Shown: positions 23,380-31,311, counted from the stretch's first letter. The stretch is 34,076 bases of DNA from an uncultured Prevotellaceae bacterium (GCA_902771785.1 CACXYH010000021.1:1-34076), one strand, 5' to 3'. Notes: generated by a model from the letters alone, not told the origin. A program made the numbers and translations.

Positions 23380-25744
23380 TATAGTCGCTGGGCGACTGGC
23401 CTACAGACTGTTTAAAGCAACGACTGAAATACTTGGGGTCGCTGAATCCACAATGATAGGCCACCTCGGCAATGGTCTCGTCGGTGGTCTGCAAGAGATG
23501 GCAAGCATGTTTCATACGGGCTTCGCGAATGAAGTCGATGGGCGTCACACCCAAGAGCTGCTTTACCTTGCGCTGCAACACGGAACGGCTCACGGCACAT
23601 GCCTCAGCCATTTGGCCGATGTCGGCATCGCTGTCAGACAGGTTCTGCTCTACATAGTCCAACAATCGCCGCACGAAGGGGTTGTCGTCGACTTCCTTCA
23701 CGCCCCATTTCGACGCACCTGGGTCGCTGGCAGCACTGGTTTCGCGCTGTTCCGAGTGGGCAGCAGATGCGTTGAGCAGTTCCAGATAGGCCTGAAGCGT
23801 TTCCTGTCGCTGGCGTTTGATGCGCCTAATATATAAATAGGTATAGACGGAAAAGGCTACAACGGCCAACAATAGCAACAGTAGTAGCACGCGGGCAAGG
23901 GTCGTCTCGACAAAACGGGGCTGGGCAATGATCAGCAAGCTACGCTCGTTGCCCACCCAAAGGCCGTCGGCATTGGTCGAACGAATGGTGAGTCTGTAGG
24001 TTCCGGGCTGCAGGTCAAGCAACGTCACGGAGTGGTTGTGTCCGATGTTGTTCCACGCTGTCGACTCGTCGCCCAAACGGAACTGATACTGCACGGCGTG
24101 AGGGTCGCTGTAGTCGAGTGCTGCGAAGTGGATGGTGAGGTTGCGCTCCTGAGGATTGAGCACCAACGTGTCGAGCGAGACGACAGCCAAGTTCTGCTCG
24201 CGGTTCTGAATAGAAATGCCCGTCAACACAAGCTGGGGCGAATAGCTACTCTTGCGCATTAACTGCTCGCTCAGCAGGAAAGCGCCCTGCTGTGTAGGCA
24301 TGAGCCAACGGGTATTATCGAGCTTCAGAGGACGCGCCTCGCTGAAGCGGTGGGTCTCATGGAAGAAATGCGGGCCGAAACTCTCTACGGTGTGTGCATA
24401 GGTATCGATGAGCATGAACTGCGTATTGCTGACAGCCAAAAGCTTATTGCCCGCAAGGGCCATGCTCACCATCATGTCGGTGGGCAGTCCCCACTGCTGA
24501 TTGTAGCGCACGAACGAGAGGGTGTCGGCCAGCAAGTCGGCCGAGACGACTTCGTTGATGCCACCCGTTTCGGTGCTCACGTAGAGATGTCCCTGCGGGT
24601 CTTGCAGCACGTCCATCACTGCACTGCAGCTCAGACTGGTGGGCCGCAGCGGCTCTTTGCCATGTCGACGGAAGCGCATGGCCTGCACATCAGACTGTAT
24701 CTGAGCCACGAGCAGTCCATCGGTAGTACCCGCGAGCAGCGTTCCATGCGAACTTATGAGCAAGTCGCGAACGCGCTGTCCGTGGTCTTTCGGATATCCG
24801 CGTAGTGTGTTCTCCACGCGAGGCACGTCGGCGTCGGGCTGCTCGATGCAGGAAATGCCACCACCCAATGTGGCAATCCAGAGCCGCCCCTGCGCATCTT
24901 CCACGATATCATAGACATTGTTATCGGCAAGTCCATCTATATGCTCCACCCTGAAGTTGCCCTCTGCCACTTCCTTCAGTCGAAACAGCCCGTCGGGTTT
25001 ACTGCCCATCCAGATGGTTCCGTTGCGAGTTTGCAGCATGCAATAGATGGCATGCCCAAACGAAGTGTAGGCTTGCGACAGCTTTCCGCTGGGCGAAAGG
25101 AATCCGATGAGATTGGTTTGGGGGTCGAACAGGCGCACAGCGCCATCGTCTTTGGTAGCGAGCCAGATGCGGTGCTTCCCATCCTGGGCTACACAGCGCA
25201 CCGCAGCAGCAGGCTGAATGGGCAGGGATTGTGTTGGCTGCTCTATGCGACTAAGACAGTAGAGCACGTCATTGTGCAGCCGCCAGAGCAGTCCCTGCGG
25301 GTCTATGTAGTCAATGTTGCCGTCGACATAGTTGCCTCTGTTTGTCTGGTCGAGCCGCAACTGTTCGGCCCGCTGCTGCTCCTGGCTGTCCTTCAGGTCG
25401 CGAAACTTATAGTCAGCCTTGCTGAAGCAATAGTCGCCCTCGTCGGTTCGGCAGTAAATGTCGTCGTTGTCAGCCAGCCAGATGTCGCGCAGTCGGTCGG
25501 TCACCATCGTACATCCGTCGCCAGCCTGTGGCTTCAGCTGCCTGAACTCATAGCCGTCGAAGCGGCACAACCCGTTCCAGGTGGCAATCCAAATCATGCC
25601 ATACTTATCCTGCAGTATCTGCGTGGCATGCCCTTGGAAGCCCCCGTTAGTCTCGTCGTAGCGGCCCAGCACAGTCAGGTCTTGGGCAGTAACGGGTGCC
25701 AGCGCAAGCAGCAGAGCAGATAGCAGTAAGTAAAGGCGTTTCAT
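23357..25744 (-). CDS. SusR-like membrane-spanning AraC regulator
   Basis: The 795-residue product has a signal peptide (about 1-20), a large periplasmic sensor made of beta-propeller repeats (GMIWIATWNGLCRFDG, GTIWMGSKPDGLFRL, GRLWIATLGGGISCIE), a Y_Y_Y-type Ig domain (about 535-610, VQYQFRLGDES, PGTYRLTIRSTNADG), one membrane helix (about 618-640, VLLLLLLLAVVAFSVYTYLYI) and a C-terminal AraC domain (about 695-795, MAEACAVSRSVLQRKVKQLLG, IAEVAYHCGFSDPKYFSRCF). Histidine kinase and receiver domains, present in hybrid two-component regulators, are absent. This is the SusR layout: the sensed glycan outside, the DNA-binding domain inside, without phosphorelay. Its ATG overlaps the dusB stop. The target could be the neighbouring fucose genes, but this is a guess. 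Confidence 0.9.
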   Translation of the reverse strand: MKRLYLLLSALLLALAPVTAQDLTVLGRYDETNGGFQGHATQILQDKYGMIWIATWNGLCRFDGYEFRQLKPQAGDGCTMVTDRLRDIWLADNDDIYCRTDEGDYCFSKADYKFRDLKDSQEQQRAEQLRLDQTNRGNYVDGNIDYIDPQGLLWRLHNDVLYCLSRIEQPTQSLPIQPAAAVRCVAQDGKHRIWLATKDDGAVRLFDPQTNLIGFLSPSGKLSQAYTSFGHAIYCMLQTRNGTIWMGSKPDGLFRLKEVAEGNFRVEHIDGLADNNVYDIVEDAQGRLWIATLGGGISCIEQPDADVPRVENTLRGYPKDHGQRVRDLLISSHGTLLAGTTDGLLVAQIQSDVQAMRFRRHGKEPLRPTSLSCSAVMDVLQDPQGHLYVSTETGGINEVVSADLLADTLSFVRYNQQWGLPTDMMVSMALAGNKLLAVSNTQFMLIDTYAHTVESFGPHFFHETHRFSEARPLKLDNTRWLMPTQQGAFLLSEQLMRKSSYSPQLVLTGISIQNREQNLAVVSLDTLVLNPQERNLTIHFAALDYSDPHAVQYQFRLGDESTAWNNIGHNHSVTLLDLQPGTYRLTIRSTNADGLWVGNERSLLIIAQPRFVETTLARVLLLLLLLAVVAFSVYTYLYIRRIKRQRQETLQAYLELLNASAAHSEQRETSAASDPGASKWGVKEVDDNPFVRRLLDYVEQNLSDSDADIGQMAEACAVSRSVLQRKVKQLLGVTPIDFIREARMKHACHLLQTTDETIAEVAYHCGFSDPKYFSRCFKQSVGQSPSDYKAGLASS

Positions 25745-26688
25745 CCTAACAGGGTTCTGGTTTGTTCAAGTATTTGCATCAGTTCGTCCATCTTCGTGGC
25801 CCTCAACATGGCGATGCGCGTCTGTCGGAAGTTGGGAATGGACTTGAAGATGGGTGTGGCAGCGAGATGACGGCGAGTGTGCAGAATGCCGCGCTGCTCG
25901 TCAATGCGCTCCACGTTGATGCGCAGTTGCTCTTCAAGAATGTCGAGCTTCTGATTGAACGTCAGAGGCTCCCGACTGAAGATCCAAGGACATCCGAAGG
26001 TGGCGCGTCCTATCATCACTGCATCCACTCCGTAGCGCTCGAAAGCCTGGTCGGCCTCGTCGAGCGAATGGATATCGCCATTGCCAATAATGGGGATATG
26101 TATGCGCGGATTGTGCTTCACCTCGCCAATCAGCGTCCAGTCGGCCTCGCCCGTGTACATTTGTGAGCGTGTGCGTCCGTGAATGGTGAGGGCCTTGATG
26201 CCGCAATCCTGCAGCTGTTCGGCCAGGGTTGTGATGATGAGCTGTTCGTGGTTCCACCCCAACCGCGTCTTCACGGTGACGGGCAGGCTGACAGCATCGA
26301 CCACTTTCCGCGTGATTTCGAGCATTTTCGGAATGTTCTGCAGCATGCCGGCACCGGCTCCCTTGCCTGCCACCTTCTTCACGGGGCAGCCGAAGTTCAG
26401 GTCAATCAGGTCGGGTCCGGCCTGCTCTACGATGCGTGCCGCCTCGACCATCGCGTCGACATCGCGCCCATAGATTTGAATACCGACGGGCCGTTCGGCA
26501 TCGCTGATTTGCAGTTTCCTGACGGTTGTCTTCACATCGCGCACCAACGCTTCGGCGCTGACGAACTCGGTGTAGACCATCGCCGCTCCAAATCGCTTGC
26601 AAAGCAGCCGGAAGCCAATGTCAGTAACATCCTCCATCGGCGCCAGAAAGACGGGCCGCTCGCCCAGTTCTATGTTTCCTATCTTCAT
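25741..26688 (-). CDS. dusB: tRNA-dihydrouridine synthase (Dus family)
   Basis: The 315-residue flavoenzyme reduces uridines of the tRNA D-loop. The N-terminus has the Dus signature FLAPMEDVTDIGFR, the catalytic cysteine is C101 in LNFGCPVKKVAGKGAG, and the FMN-binding strand motifs are ALTIHGRTRSQMY and IPIIGNGDIHS. The DusB subgroup is the most likely, though subgroup separation by eye is uncertain. It has a TTG-N20-TAACTTTG promoter and shares an ATGA overlap with the regulator gene downstream, an odd partnership of housekeeping and regulatory functions. Confidence 0.92.
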   Translation of the reverse strand: MKIGNIELGERPVFLAPMEDVTDIGFRLLCKRFGAAMVYTEFVSAEALVRDVKTTVRKLQISDAERPVGIQIYGRDVDAMVEAARIVEQAGPDLIDLNFGCPVKKVAGKGAGAGMLQNIPKMLEITRKVVDAVSLPVTVKTRLGWNHEQLIITTLAEQLQDCGIKALTIHGRTRSQMYTGEADWTLIGEVKHNPRIHIPIIGNGDIHSLDEADQAFERYGVDAVMIGRATFGCPWIFSREPLTFNQKLDILEEQLRINVERIDEQRGILHTRRHLAATPIFKSIPNFRQTRIAMLRATKMDELMQILEQTRTLLG

Positions 26689-26713
26689 TCTGTCTGTCTT
26701 CCTTAGTAGCCTG

Positions 26714-26744
26714 CAAAGTTACAGATTTCTTTTGAAATGAGCAA
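26714..26744 (-). promoter_or_regulatory. Promoter of dusB
   Basis: On the minus strand TTG (26742-26744) and TAACTTTG (26714-26721) are separated by 20 bases, matching the -33/-7 consensus; the dusB start is at 26688. Confidence 0.65.
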
Positions 26745-26794
26745 GCAGAATAGTTAAGTTTTGATAATTAGCGCGATATGTGCGCGAAAAACAG

Positions 26795-26802
26795 TAACTT
26801 TG
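26795..26802 (+). promoter_or_regulatory. -7 box of the dapB-lepB operon
   Basis: TAACTTTG lies 26 bases before the dapB start codon. The expected transcript start falls near 26808, just before a 14-bp palindrome at 26812-26825. Confidence 0.65.
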
Positions 26803-26811
26803 CATCGCATT

Positions 26812-26825
26812 TTAATTCGAATTAA
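26812..26825. promoter_or_regulatory. 14-bp palindrome before dapB start
   Basis: TTAATTCGAATTAA is a perfect palindrome ending three bases before the dapB ATG at 26829, where a ribosome binding site would lie. It could be an operator or merely an AT-rich leader; a palindrome of this size and place is suggestive but unproved. Confidence 0.4.
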
Positions 26826-26828
26826 GAC

Positions 26829-27542
26829 ATGAAGATAGCTTTAATCGGCTACGGAAAGATGGGCAAGATGATAGAGCAGATAGCCCGCGACCGTGGTCAT
26901 GAAATTGTGAGTATCATTGATGTTGACAACCAGGAGGACTTCGAGAGCCCCGAGTTTGCATCGGCCGACGTAGCCATTGAGTTCACAGCCCCACAGGCTG
27001 CCTACGGCAACTACCTGAAAGCGTGGGCCAAAGGCGTGAAGGTGGTGAGCGGAAGCACAGGCTGGATGAAAGAGCATGGCGACGAAGTGCGCCAGGCATG
27101 TGCCGAAGGCAAGACCCTGTTCTGGGCCTCTAACTTCTCGATTGGCGTGGCCATCTTCTCGGCCGTCAATCGCTATCTGGCCCGCATCATGAACCAGTTC
27201 CCGCAGTACGACGTAGAACTGGAGGAGACCCACCACGTGCATAAGCTCGACCATCCCAGCGGTACGGCCATCACCTTGGGCGAGGAAATCGTGAAAGAGC
27301 TTGACCGAAAGACGGGCTGGGGCGAAGATACCACCGACCCGCAACTGCTGCGCATCGACCATATACGCCGCGGCGAGGTGGCCGGCATCCACACTATCCG
27401 CTACGATTCGGAGGCCGACCTGATCACCATCACCCACGATGCCCACTCGCGCAAGGGCTTTGCCTTAGGCGCAGTGCTTGCCGCCGAATACACGCTTGAG
27501 CACTCGGGCCTGCTCACCATCAGCGATATGTTTAAGTTTTAA
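26829..27542 (+). CDS. dapB: 4-hydroxy-tetrahydrodipicolinate reductase
   Basis: DapB carries out the second committed step of lysine and diaminopimelate synthesis, reducing the dipicolinate precursor with NAD(P)H. The 237-residue protein has the nucleotide-binding loop GYGKMGKMI (7-15), EFTAP, the SGSTGW strand and the catalytic motif EETHHVHKLDHPSGTA with H135 and K139. Length is slightly short but normal for Bacteroidota. It leads an operon with two signal-peptidase-like genes and wbqC; lepB begins nine bases after its stop. Confidence 0.96.
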   Translation: MKIALIGYGKMGKMIEQIARDRGHEIVSIIDVDNQEDFESPEFASADVAIEFTAPQAAYGNYLKAWAKGVKVVSGSTGWMKEHGDEVRQACAEGKTLFWASNFSIGVAIFSAVNRYLARIMNQFPQYDVELEETHHVHKLDHPSGTAITLGEEIVKELDRKTGWGEDTTDPQLLRIDHIRRGEVAGIHTIRYDSEADLITITHDAHSRKGFALGAVLAAEYTLEHSGLLTISDMFKF

Positions 27543-27551
27543 GACGCAACC

Positions 27552-29003
27552 ATGGATAAAAGAGAAAAGAAAAAGCTGAACATGAAGAAGCAGTGGGCGA
27601 AGTTTATCGTTGTCATCGTGCTCTACCTGCTCTTCCTTCTGTGGGTGAAGTCGTGGTGGGGACTGCTCGTGGTGCCCTTCATCTTCGACGCCTACATCAC
27701 CAAGAAAATCAACTGGCAGTGGTGGAAAGACGAAGAAGGCCCCACAAAGTGGGTCATGTCGTGGGTCGATGCCATCGTGTTTGCCCTCGTCGCCGTCTAT
27801 TTCATCAACCTGTTCTTCTTCCAGAACTACGTCATTCCCTCGTCGTCGCTCGAGAAGTCGCTGCTGACGGGCGACTACCTCTTCGTGTCGAAGGTGAGCT
27901 ATGGCCCGCGCATTCCCGAGACACCGTTCACCATGCCGCTCACTCAGCACACGCTGCCCCTCTTCGAATGCAAGAGCTACATACCCTGGCCCCACTGGGA
28001 CTATCGCCGCGTGAAGGGACTGGGCAACGTGGAACTCAACGACATCGTGGTGTTCAACTACCCCGCCGGCGACACCATCTGCTCGAACGGCCCTCACCAA
28101 ACCTACTATTATGAATACTGTTATGGCTACGGCTACGGCTCCTACCCCAACCGACCCAACCTCGACTCCATCTCGGCCGAGCAGCGCCGCGAGGTGTTCA
28201 GCAAAATCTATGCACTGGGCCGACAGGTGATTGAAGCCAACGAGCAGGAGTTTGGAAAGATTGACTGGCGCCCCACCGACCGCCGCGAAAACTACGTGAA
28301 GCGCTGCGTGGGACTGCCCGGACAGACGCTCGAAATCAAAAACAAGACCATTTACCTCGACGGCAAGCCCAACAAGGAGCCCGACGAGGTGCAATACACC
28401 TACCACGTCAAGCTGAAACGCTACCTCACCGACGAAGAGCTGCTCGACCTGAAGATTACGCAGGAAGACCTGATCAGCCTGAATCACTTCGGCTATATGC
28501 CGCTGACCAACGCAGCTGTCAGCCAGCTGAAGAGCCGGAAAGACATCTGCGAGAGCGTGGTTCCCGTCAGCGACCAGGAACCCCTGATTGCCGAAGACAA
28601 CTGGAAACTCTACCCCCAGAACGGCAACTACCACTGGACGCGCGACAACTACGGCCCCGTGTGGATTCCGAAGAAGGGCGAAAAGGTGAGCCTCACACTC
28701 GACAACCTGCCCATCTACGAGCGACCCATCAGCGTCTATGAAGGCAACAAGCTCGAAGTGAAGAACGGACGCATCTACATCAACGGTCAGGAAACCACCG
28801 ACTACACCTTCAAGATGGACTACTACTGGATGATGGGCGACAACCGCCACAACTCGGCCGACTCGCGCTACTGGGGCTTCGTGCCCGAAGACCACATCGT
28901 GGGCAAGCCCATCTTCATCTGGTGGAGCAGCGACCCCGACCGCGGCGGCTTCTCCGGCATTCGCTGGAACCGACTGTTCCGCATGGTCGACAACATTAAA
29001 TAG
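27552..29003 (+). CDS. lepB: Signal peptidase I (LepB), long form
   Basis: This S26 peptidase removes signal peptides at the outer face of the inner membrane. The 483 residues include two hydrophobic N-terminal stretches (about 18-48) and a further membrane segment (about 73-92) before the catalytic region. The nucleophile is S99 in VIPSSSLEKSLLTGD and the general base K250 in NYVKRCVGLPGQ. The conserved GDNRHNSADSRYWG begins at residue 429. The 150 residues between S99 and K250, and nearly 180 between K250 and the last box, show two large insertions relative to short LepB forms; I recall such long forms as normal in Bacteroidota. A second family member follows five bases later. Confidence 0.94.
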   Translation: MDKREKKKLNMKKQWAKFIVVIVLYLLFLLWVKSWWGLLVVPFIFDAYITKKINWQWWKDEEGPTKWVMSWVDAIVFALVAVYFINLFFFQNYVIPSSSLEKSLLTGDYLFVSKVSYGPRIPETPFTMPLTQHTLPLFECKSYIPWPHWDYRRVKGLGNVELNDIVVFNYPAGDTICSNGPHQTYYYEYCYGYGYGSYPNRPNLDSISAEQRREVFSKIYALGRQVIEANEQEFGKIDWRPTDRRENYVKRCVGLPGQTLEIKNKTIYLDGKPNKEPDEVQYTYHVKLKRYLTDEELLDLKITQEDLISLNHFGYMPLTNAAVSQLKSRKDICESVVPVSDQEPLIAEDNWKLYPQNGNYHWTRDNYGPVWIPKKGEKVSLTLDNLPIYERPISVYEGNKLEVKNGRIYINGQETTDYTFKMDYYWMMGDNRHNSADSRYWGFVPEDHIVGKPIFIWWSSDPDRGGFSGIRWNRLFRMVDNIK

Positions 29004-29008
29004 CATCT

Positions 29009-29551
29009 ATGCGCAGCACGCTGAAGTTCCTCATCGCACTGGCCGTGGCCCTATTGCTCATGCTGGCTTTCCGCTCACTGGCCTTTACCATCTACGCCAT
29101 CGACGGTCCCGGGCTGAAGCCCACCTTCATGCCCGGCGACCACGTGATGGTGAACCGATGGAGCTACGGCCTGCGCACCGGTGGAGGCAGACTCTTCAAC
29201 TATGGCCGACTGCTCCGACAGCCCGTCAGACGCGGCGACATCGTTGCCCTCGAAGACCCTGCCGACTCCACCTTCAGCCACATCATCATCTGCCGCTGCA
29301 GCGCCCTGCCGGGCGACACCGTGCTCGTTGGCAACCAACCGACGCAGGTGCCCGGCCTCGAAACCTGTGCCGATGCCGACTACTACTGGATGCGCTCGCT
29401 CAATCCCGACAATCAGCACGACTCGCGCTCCTTCGGCTTCGTGCCCGAAGAACGCATCCTCGGGCGCGTCGTGCTCATCGTCTACAACAAAGACGCGTCG
29501 CTCCCATTCTGGCAAGGCTGGCAGCGCAACCGCTGGTTTCTGCTGCCATGA
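29009..29551 (+). CDS. Signal peptidase I-like protein lacking catalytic residues
   Basis: The 180-residue product has one N-terminal membrane helix (about 6-28) and follows the S26 signal peptidase pattern: IDGPGLKPTFMPGD stands where IPSxSMxPTLxxGD is expected, and CRCSALPGD where KRxxGLPGD is expected. Thus the catalytic serine position is G35 and the general-base lysine position is C95. The final box is recognisable as NQHDSRSFGFVPEE. It looks like a non-catalytic paralogue that may bind substrate or partner the active LepB encoded just upstream. It overlaps wbqC by ATGA. A reading error is unlikely to explain both changes in an intact frame. Confidence 0.85.
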   Translation: MRSTLKFLIALAVALLLMLAFRSLAFTIYAIDGPGLKPTFMPGDHVMVNRWSYGLRTGGGRLFNYGRLLRQPVRRGDIVALEDPADSTFSHIIICRCSALPGDTVLVGNQPTQVPGLETCADADYYWMRSLNPDNQHDSRSFGFVPEERILGRVVLIVYNKDASLPFWQGWQRNRWFLLP

Positions 29552-30156
29552 CCACCGCCCTTCTCTCCTCTACCTACTTCGGTCCCGTTCAGTGGTATCA
29601 GAAGCTCTGCCGCTACGACCGCGTGCTCATTGAGCATTGCGACGCCTATCAGAAGCAGACCTACCGCAACCGCTGTCTCATTGCCACCACGCAAGGCGTG
29701 CAGGCACTCACCGTGCCCGTCGTCCACAGTCGCGACGCGCAGCAGGACCGCGAAGTCATCAAGATTTCAGACCACGGCAACTGGCGCCACCTGCACTGGC
29801 AAGCCCTGCAGACAGCCTACGGCGACTCGCCCTTCTTCGAGTATTATGAAGACGACCTGCGACCCTTCTTCACCGAGCGCTGGGAGCTGCTTTACGACTT
29901 CAACGAGGCCATTCGCCTGAAAATGTGCGAGCTGCTCGACATCCATCCCGTCGTCAGCCACACCACCCAATACCACCCTTCACCAGCGCCCAACGACTTT
30001 CGCGACGCCATCCGCCCCAAACACCCGCTGCCCGATGCCCACTTTGAGCCCCGTCCCTACTATCAGGTCTACCAGCAGAAGCACGGGTTCCTGCCCAACC
30101 TCTCCATTCTCGACCTGCTTTTCAACTTGGGCCCCGAAAGCATCTACTACCTGTAA
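29548..30156 (+). CDS. WbqC family protein
   Basis: The 202-residue product is recognised as WbqC-like, a family found in O-antigen and other clusters with no settled reaction. Characteristic parts are LSSTYFGPVQWYQKLCRYD, YQKQTYRNRCLIATTQGVQ, LTVPVV and the C-terminal NLSILDLLFNLGPESIYYL. The start at 29548 overlaps the stop of the signal-peptidase-like gene (ATGA); a longer open frame to 29158 translates that gene out of frame and is arginine-rich. It is last in the dapB operon. Confidence 0.88.
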   Translation: MTTALLSSTYFGPVQWYQKLCRYDRVLIEHCDAYQKQTYRNRCLIATTQGVQALTVPVVHSRDAQQDREVIKISDHGNWRHLHWQALQTAYGDSPFFEYYEDDLRPFFTERWELLYDFNEAIRLKMCELLDIHPVVSHTTQYHPSPAPNDFRDAIRPKHPLPDAHFEPRPYYQVYQQKHGFLPNLSILDLLFNLGPESIYYL

Positions 30157-30213
30157 AAACAAACAGATTTCACTTTTTTCGGCCAGAATGGTATCATATT
30201 GAAATCTTTTTTG

Positions 30214-30221
30214 TATTTTTG
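30214..30221 (+). promoter_or_regulatory. -7 box of the DUF3332 gene
   Basis: TATTTTTG lies 41 bases before the start codon at 30263 and is followed by the GCAGGC... A-rich leader also seen before fucI. No -33 element at standard spacing is evident. Confidence 0.55.
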
Positions 30222-30262
30222 CAGGCAGAAAAGTATGTGTAACCATTTAAACTATTACAACA

Positions 30263-30814
30263 ATGAAAAAGATTAGCTTGAAAGTAATGACTGTGCTGCT
30301 CGTGGGCAGCATGATGTGCAGCTCGTGCATGGTAGGCTCATTCAGCCTGTTCAACAAGTATCGTGAGTGGCAGACCAACATGACCAGCAACAAGTATGTG
30401 AACGCCATCGTGGCCTATGTGCTGGGCAGCATCTGCTATCCCATCACCACCCTCGTCGATGTGCTCGTGCTCAACACCATCGAGTTCTGGAGTGGCGACA
30501 ACCCCATGGCCGCTAACATCGGCAAGACCCAGCAGGTGCAGGGCAAGGACGGACTGATCTATGCCGTGACCACCCTGAAGAACGGCTACGAAATCAAGAC
30601 TCCCGCCGGCGAAACCGTGCTGCTCAGCTACAACAAGGACAACAACTCATGGTCGATGACGCAGAACGGACAGACCCAGGAGATCTTCCGCTTCAACGCC
30701 GACGGCACCATCAGCGCCACGATGAACAACGAGAGCCGCGTGTTTGCACTCACCGAGCAGGGCGTCAACGAAGCCCGCTTGGCTGCACAGCCCGACTTCT
30801 TTGCTATGCGATAA
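30263..30814 (+). CDS. DUF3332 family lipoprotein
   Basis: The 183-residue protein begins with a lipoprotein signal (LLVGSMMCSSC, C22 the lipidated residue), followed by SFSLFNKYREW and a hydrophobic stretch (about 46-72, VNAIVAYVLGSICYPI) with VDVLVLNTIEFWSGDNP. This is the pattern of DUF3332, small predicted lipoproteins of unknown role. The second half is beta-rich (GYEIKTPAGETVLLSYNKD). It has its own promoter and a strong terminator, so it is a single-gene unit. Confidence 0.85.
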   Translation: MKKISLKVMTVLLVGSMMCSSCMVGSFSLFNKYREWQTNMTSNKYVNAIVAYVLGSICYPITTLVDVLVLNTIEFWSGDNPMAANIGKTQQVQGKDGLIYAVTTLKNGYEIKTPAGETVLLSYNKDNNSWSMTQNGQTQEIFRFNADGTISATMNNESRVFALTEQGVNEARLAAQPDFFAMR

Positions 30815-30831
30815 CAGCTAATTACCCCATG

Positions 30832-30874
30832 AAACTCCTACGATAGCAAGCCATATCGTAGGAGTTTATTTTTG
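30832..30874 (+). terminator. Terminator of the DUF3332 gene
   Basis: AAACTCCTACGATA at 30832-30845 pairs perfectly with TATCGTAGGAGTTT at 30854-30867, a 14-bp stem with an eight-base loop, followed by ATTTTTG. It begins 17 bases after the stop codon. Confidence 0.85.
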
Positions 30875-30950
30875 AAGGGAGTGGAATACTTTGCGGGCGG
30901 CCCGCGACCCGTTAATTTGAAAATACCACAGAAATTTTTGATTCGATTTC

Positions 30951-31311
30951 TTCGGTCATCTGTCATATTTTGCGTATAAACAGCTGTGTATTAGCAAGAT
31001 AACCCAAAATTAAACCGTCATTTTCGGTCATATTCGGTCATGTTTTGGGTGGAATAGGCGGGTAAAATGGCACTTTGGATGGGTTAAAGTGCCGCTTTGG
31101 GTGGGTTGAAGTGCCGCTTCAAGTGGGTTAAAGTGCCGCTTTAGGTAGGCTGAAGTGCCGCTTCAAATGGGTTAAAGTGCCGCTTTAGGTAGGCTAAAGT
31201 GCCGCTTTGGCTGACGAAACATGACCGAATATGACCGAAAATGATGGTTTGTTTTTGAGTTATATTGCTTATTTTCAATTATTTAGAGTCAAAATATGAC
31301 AGATGACAGAA
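30951..31311. repeat. 95-bp inverted-repeat element enclosing a 22-bp array
   Basis: Arms at 30951-31045 and 31217-31311 are inverted copies of equal length. By hand alignment the outer 22 bases agree at 21, the middle 39 at about 24, and the inner 34 at 33, without gaps. Each arm carries CGGTCAT motifs (ATGACCG on the other arm), two of them exactly ten bases apart. Between the arms are seven 22-bp repeats. GATTCG occurs outside on both sides (30940-30945 and 31328-31333) and might be a target duplication. No protein gene is inside. The layout could be a non-autonomous mobile element, an iteron-like site or a structured RNA; the sequence alone does not decide. Confidence 0.85.
31060..31212. 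repeat. Seven tandem 22-bp units with small palindromic cores
   Basis: Units start at 31060 (21 bp, degenerate), 31081, 31103, 31125, 31147, 31169 and 31191. Each full unit contains AGTGCCGCTT flanked by arms that form a short palindrome around TGCCG. Units 31103 and 31147 have GAAG...CTTC, the others AAAG...CTTT: the change on the left is matched on the right each time. The units abut without unique spacers, which excludes CRISPR. Confidence 0.9.

Noticed and set aside
27465-29006. 513-residue antisense frame opposite lepB
   Set aside because: The plus strand has clear signal peptidase motifs; the antisense translation has none and no promoter.
29158-29547. N-terminal extension of the WbqC gene
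   Set aside because: It translates the signal-peptidase-like gene out of frame as arginine-rich sequence; the ATG at 29548 overlaps the upstream stop in the normal ATGA way.
30893-30905. 13-bp palindrome GCGGGCGGCCCGC
   Set aside because: Single copy, no relation to a promoter or gene start; noted in the intergenic description only.
31060-31212. CRISPR array
   Set aside because: Units are contiguous 22-bp tandem repeats without unique spacers, and there are no cas genes.
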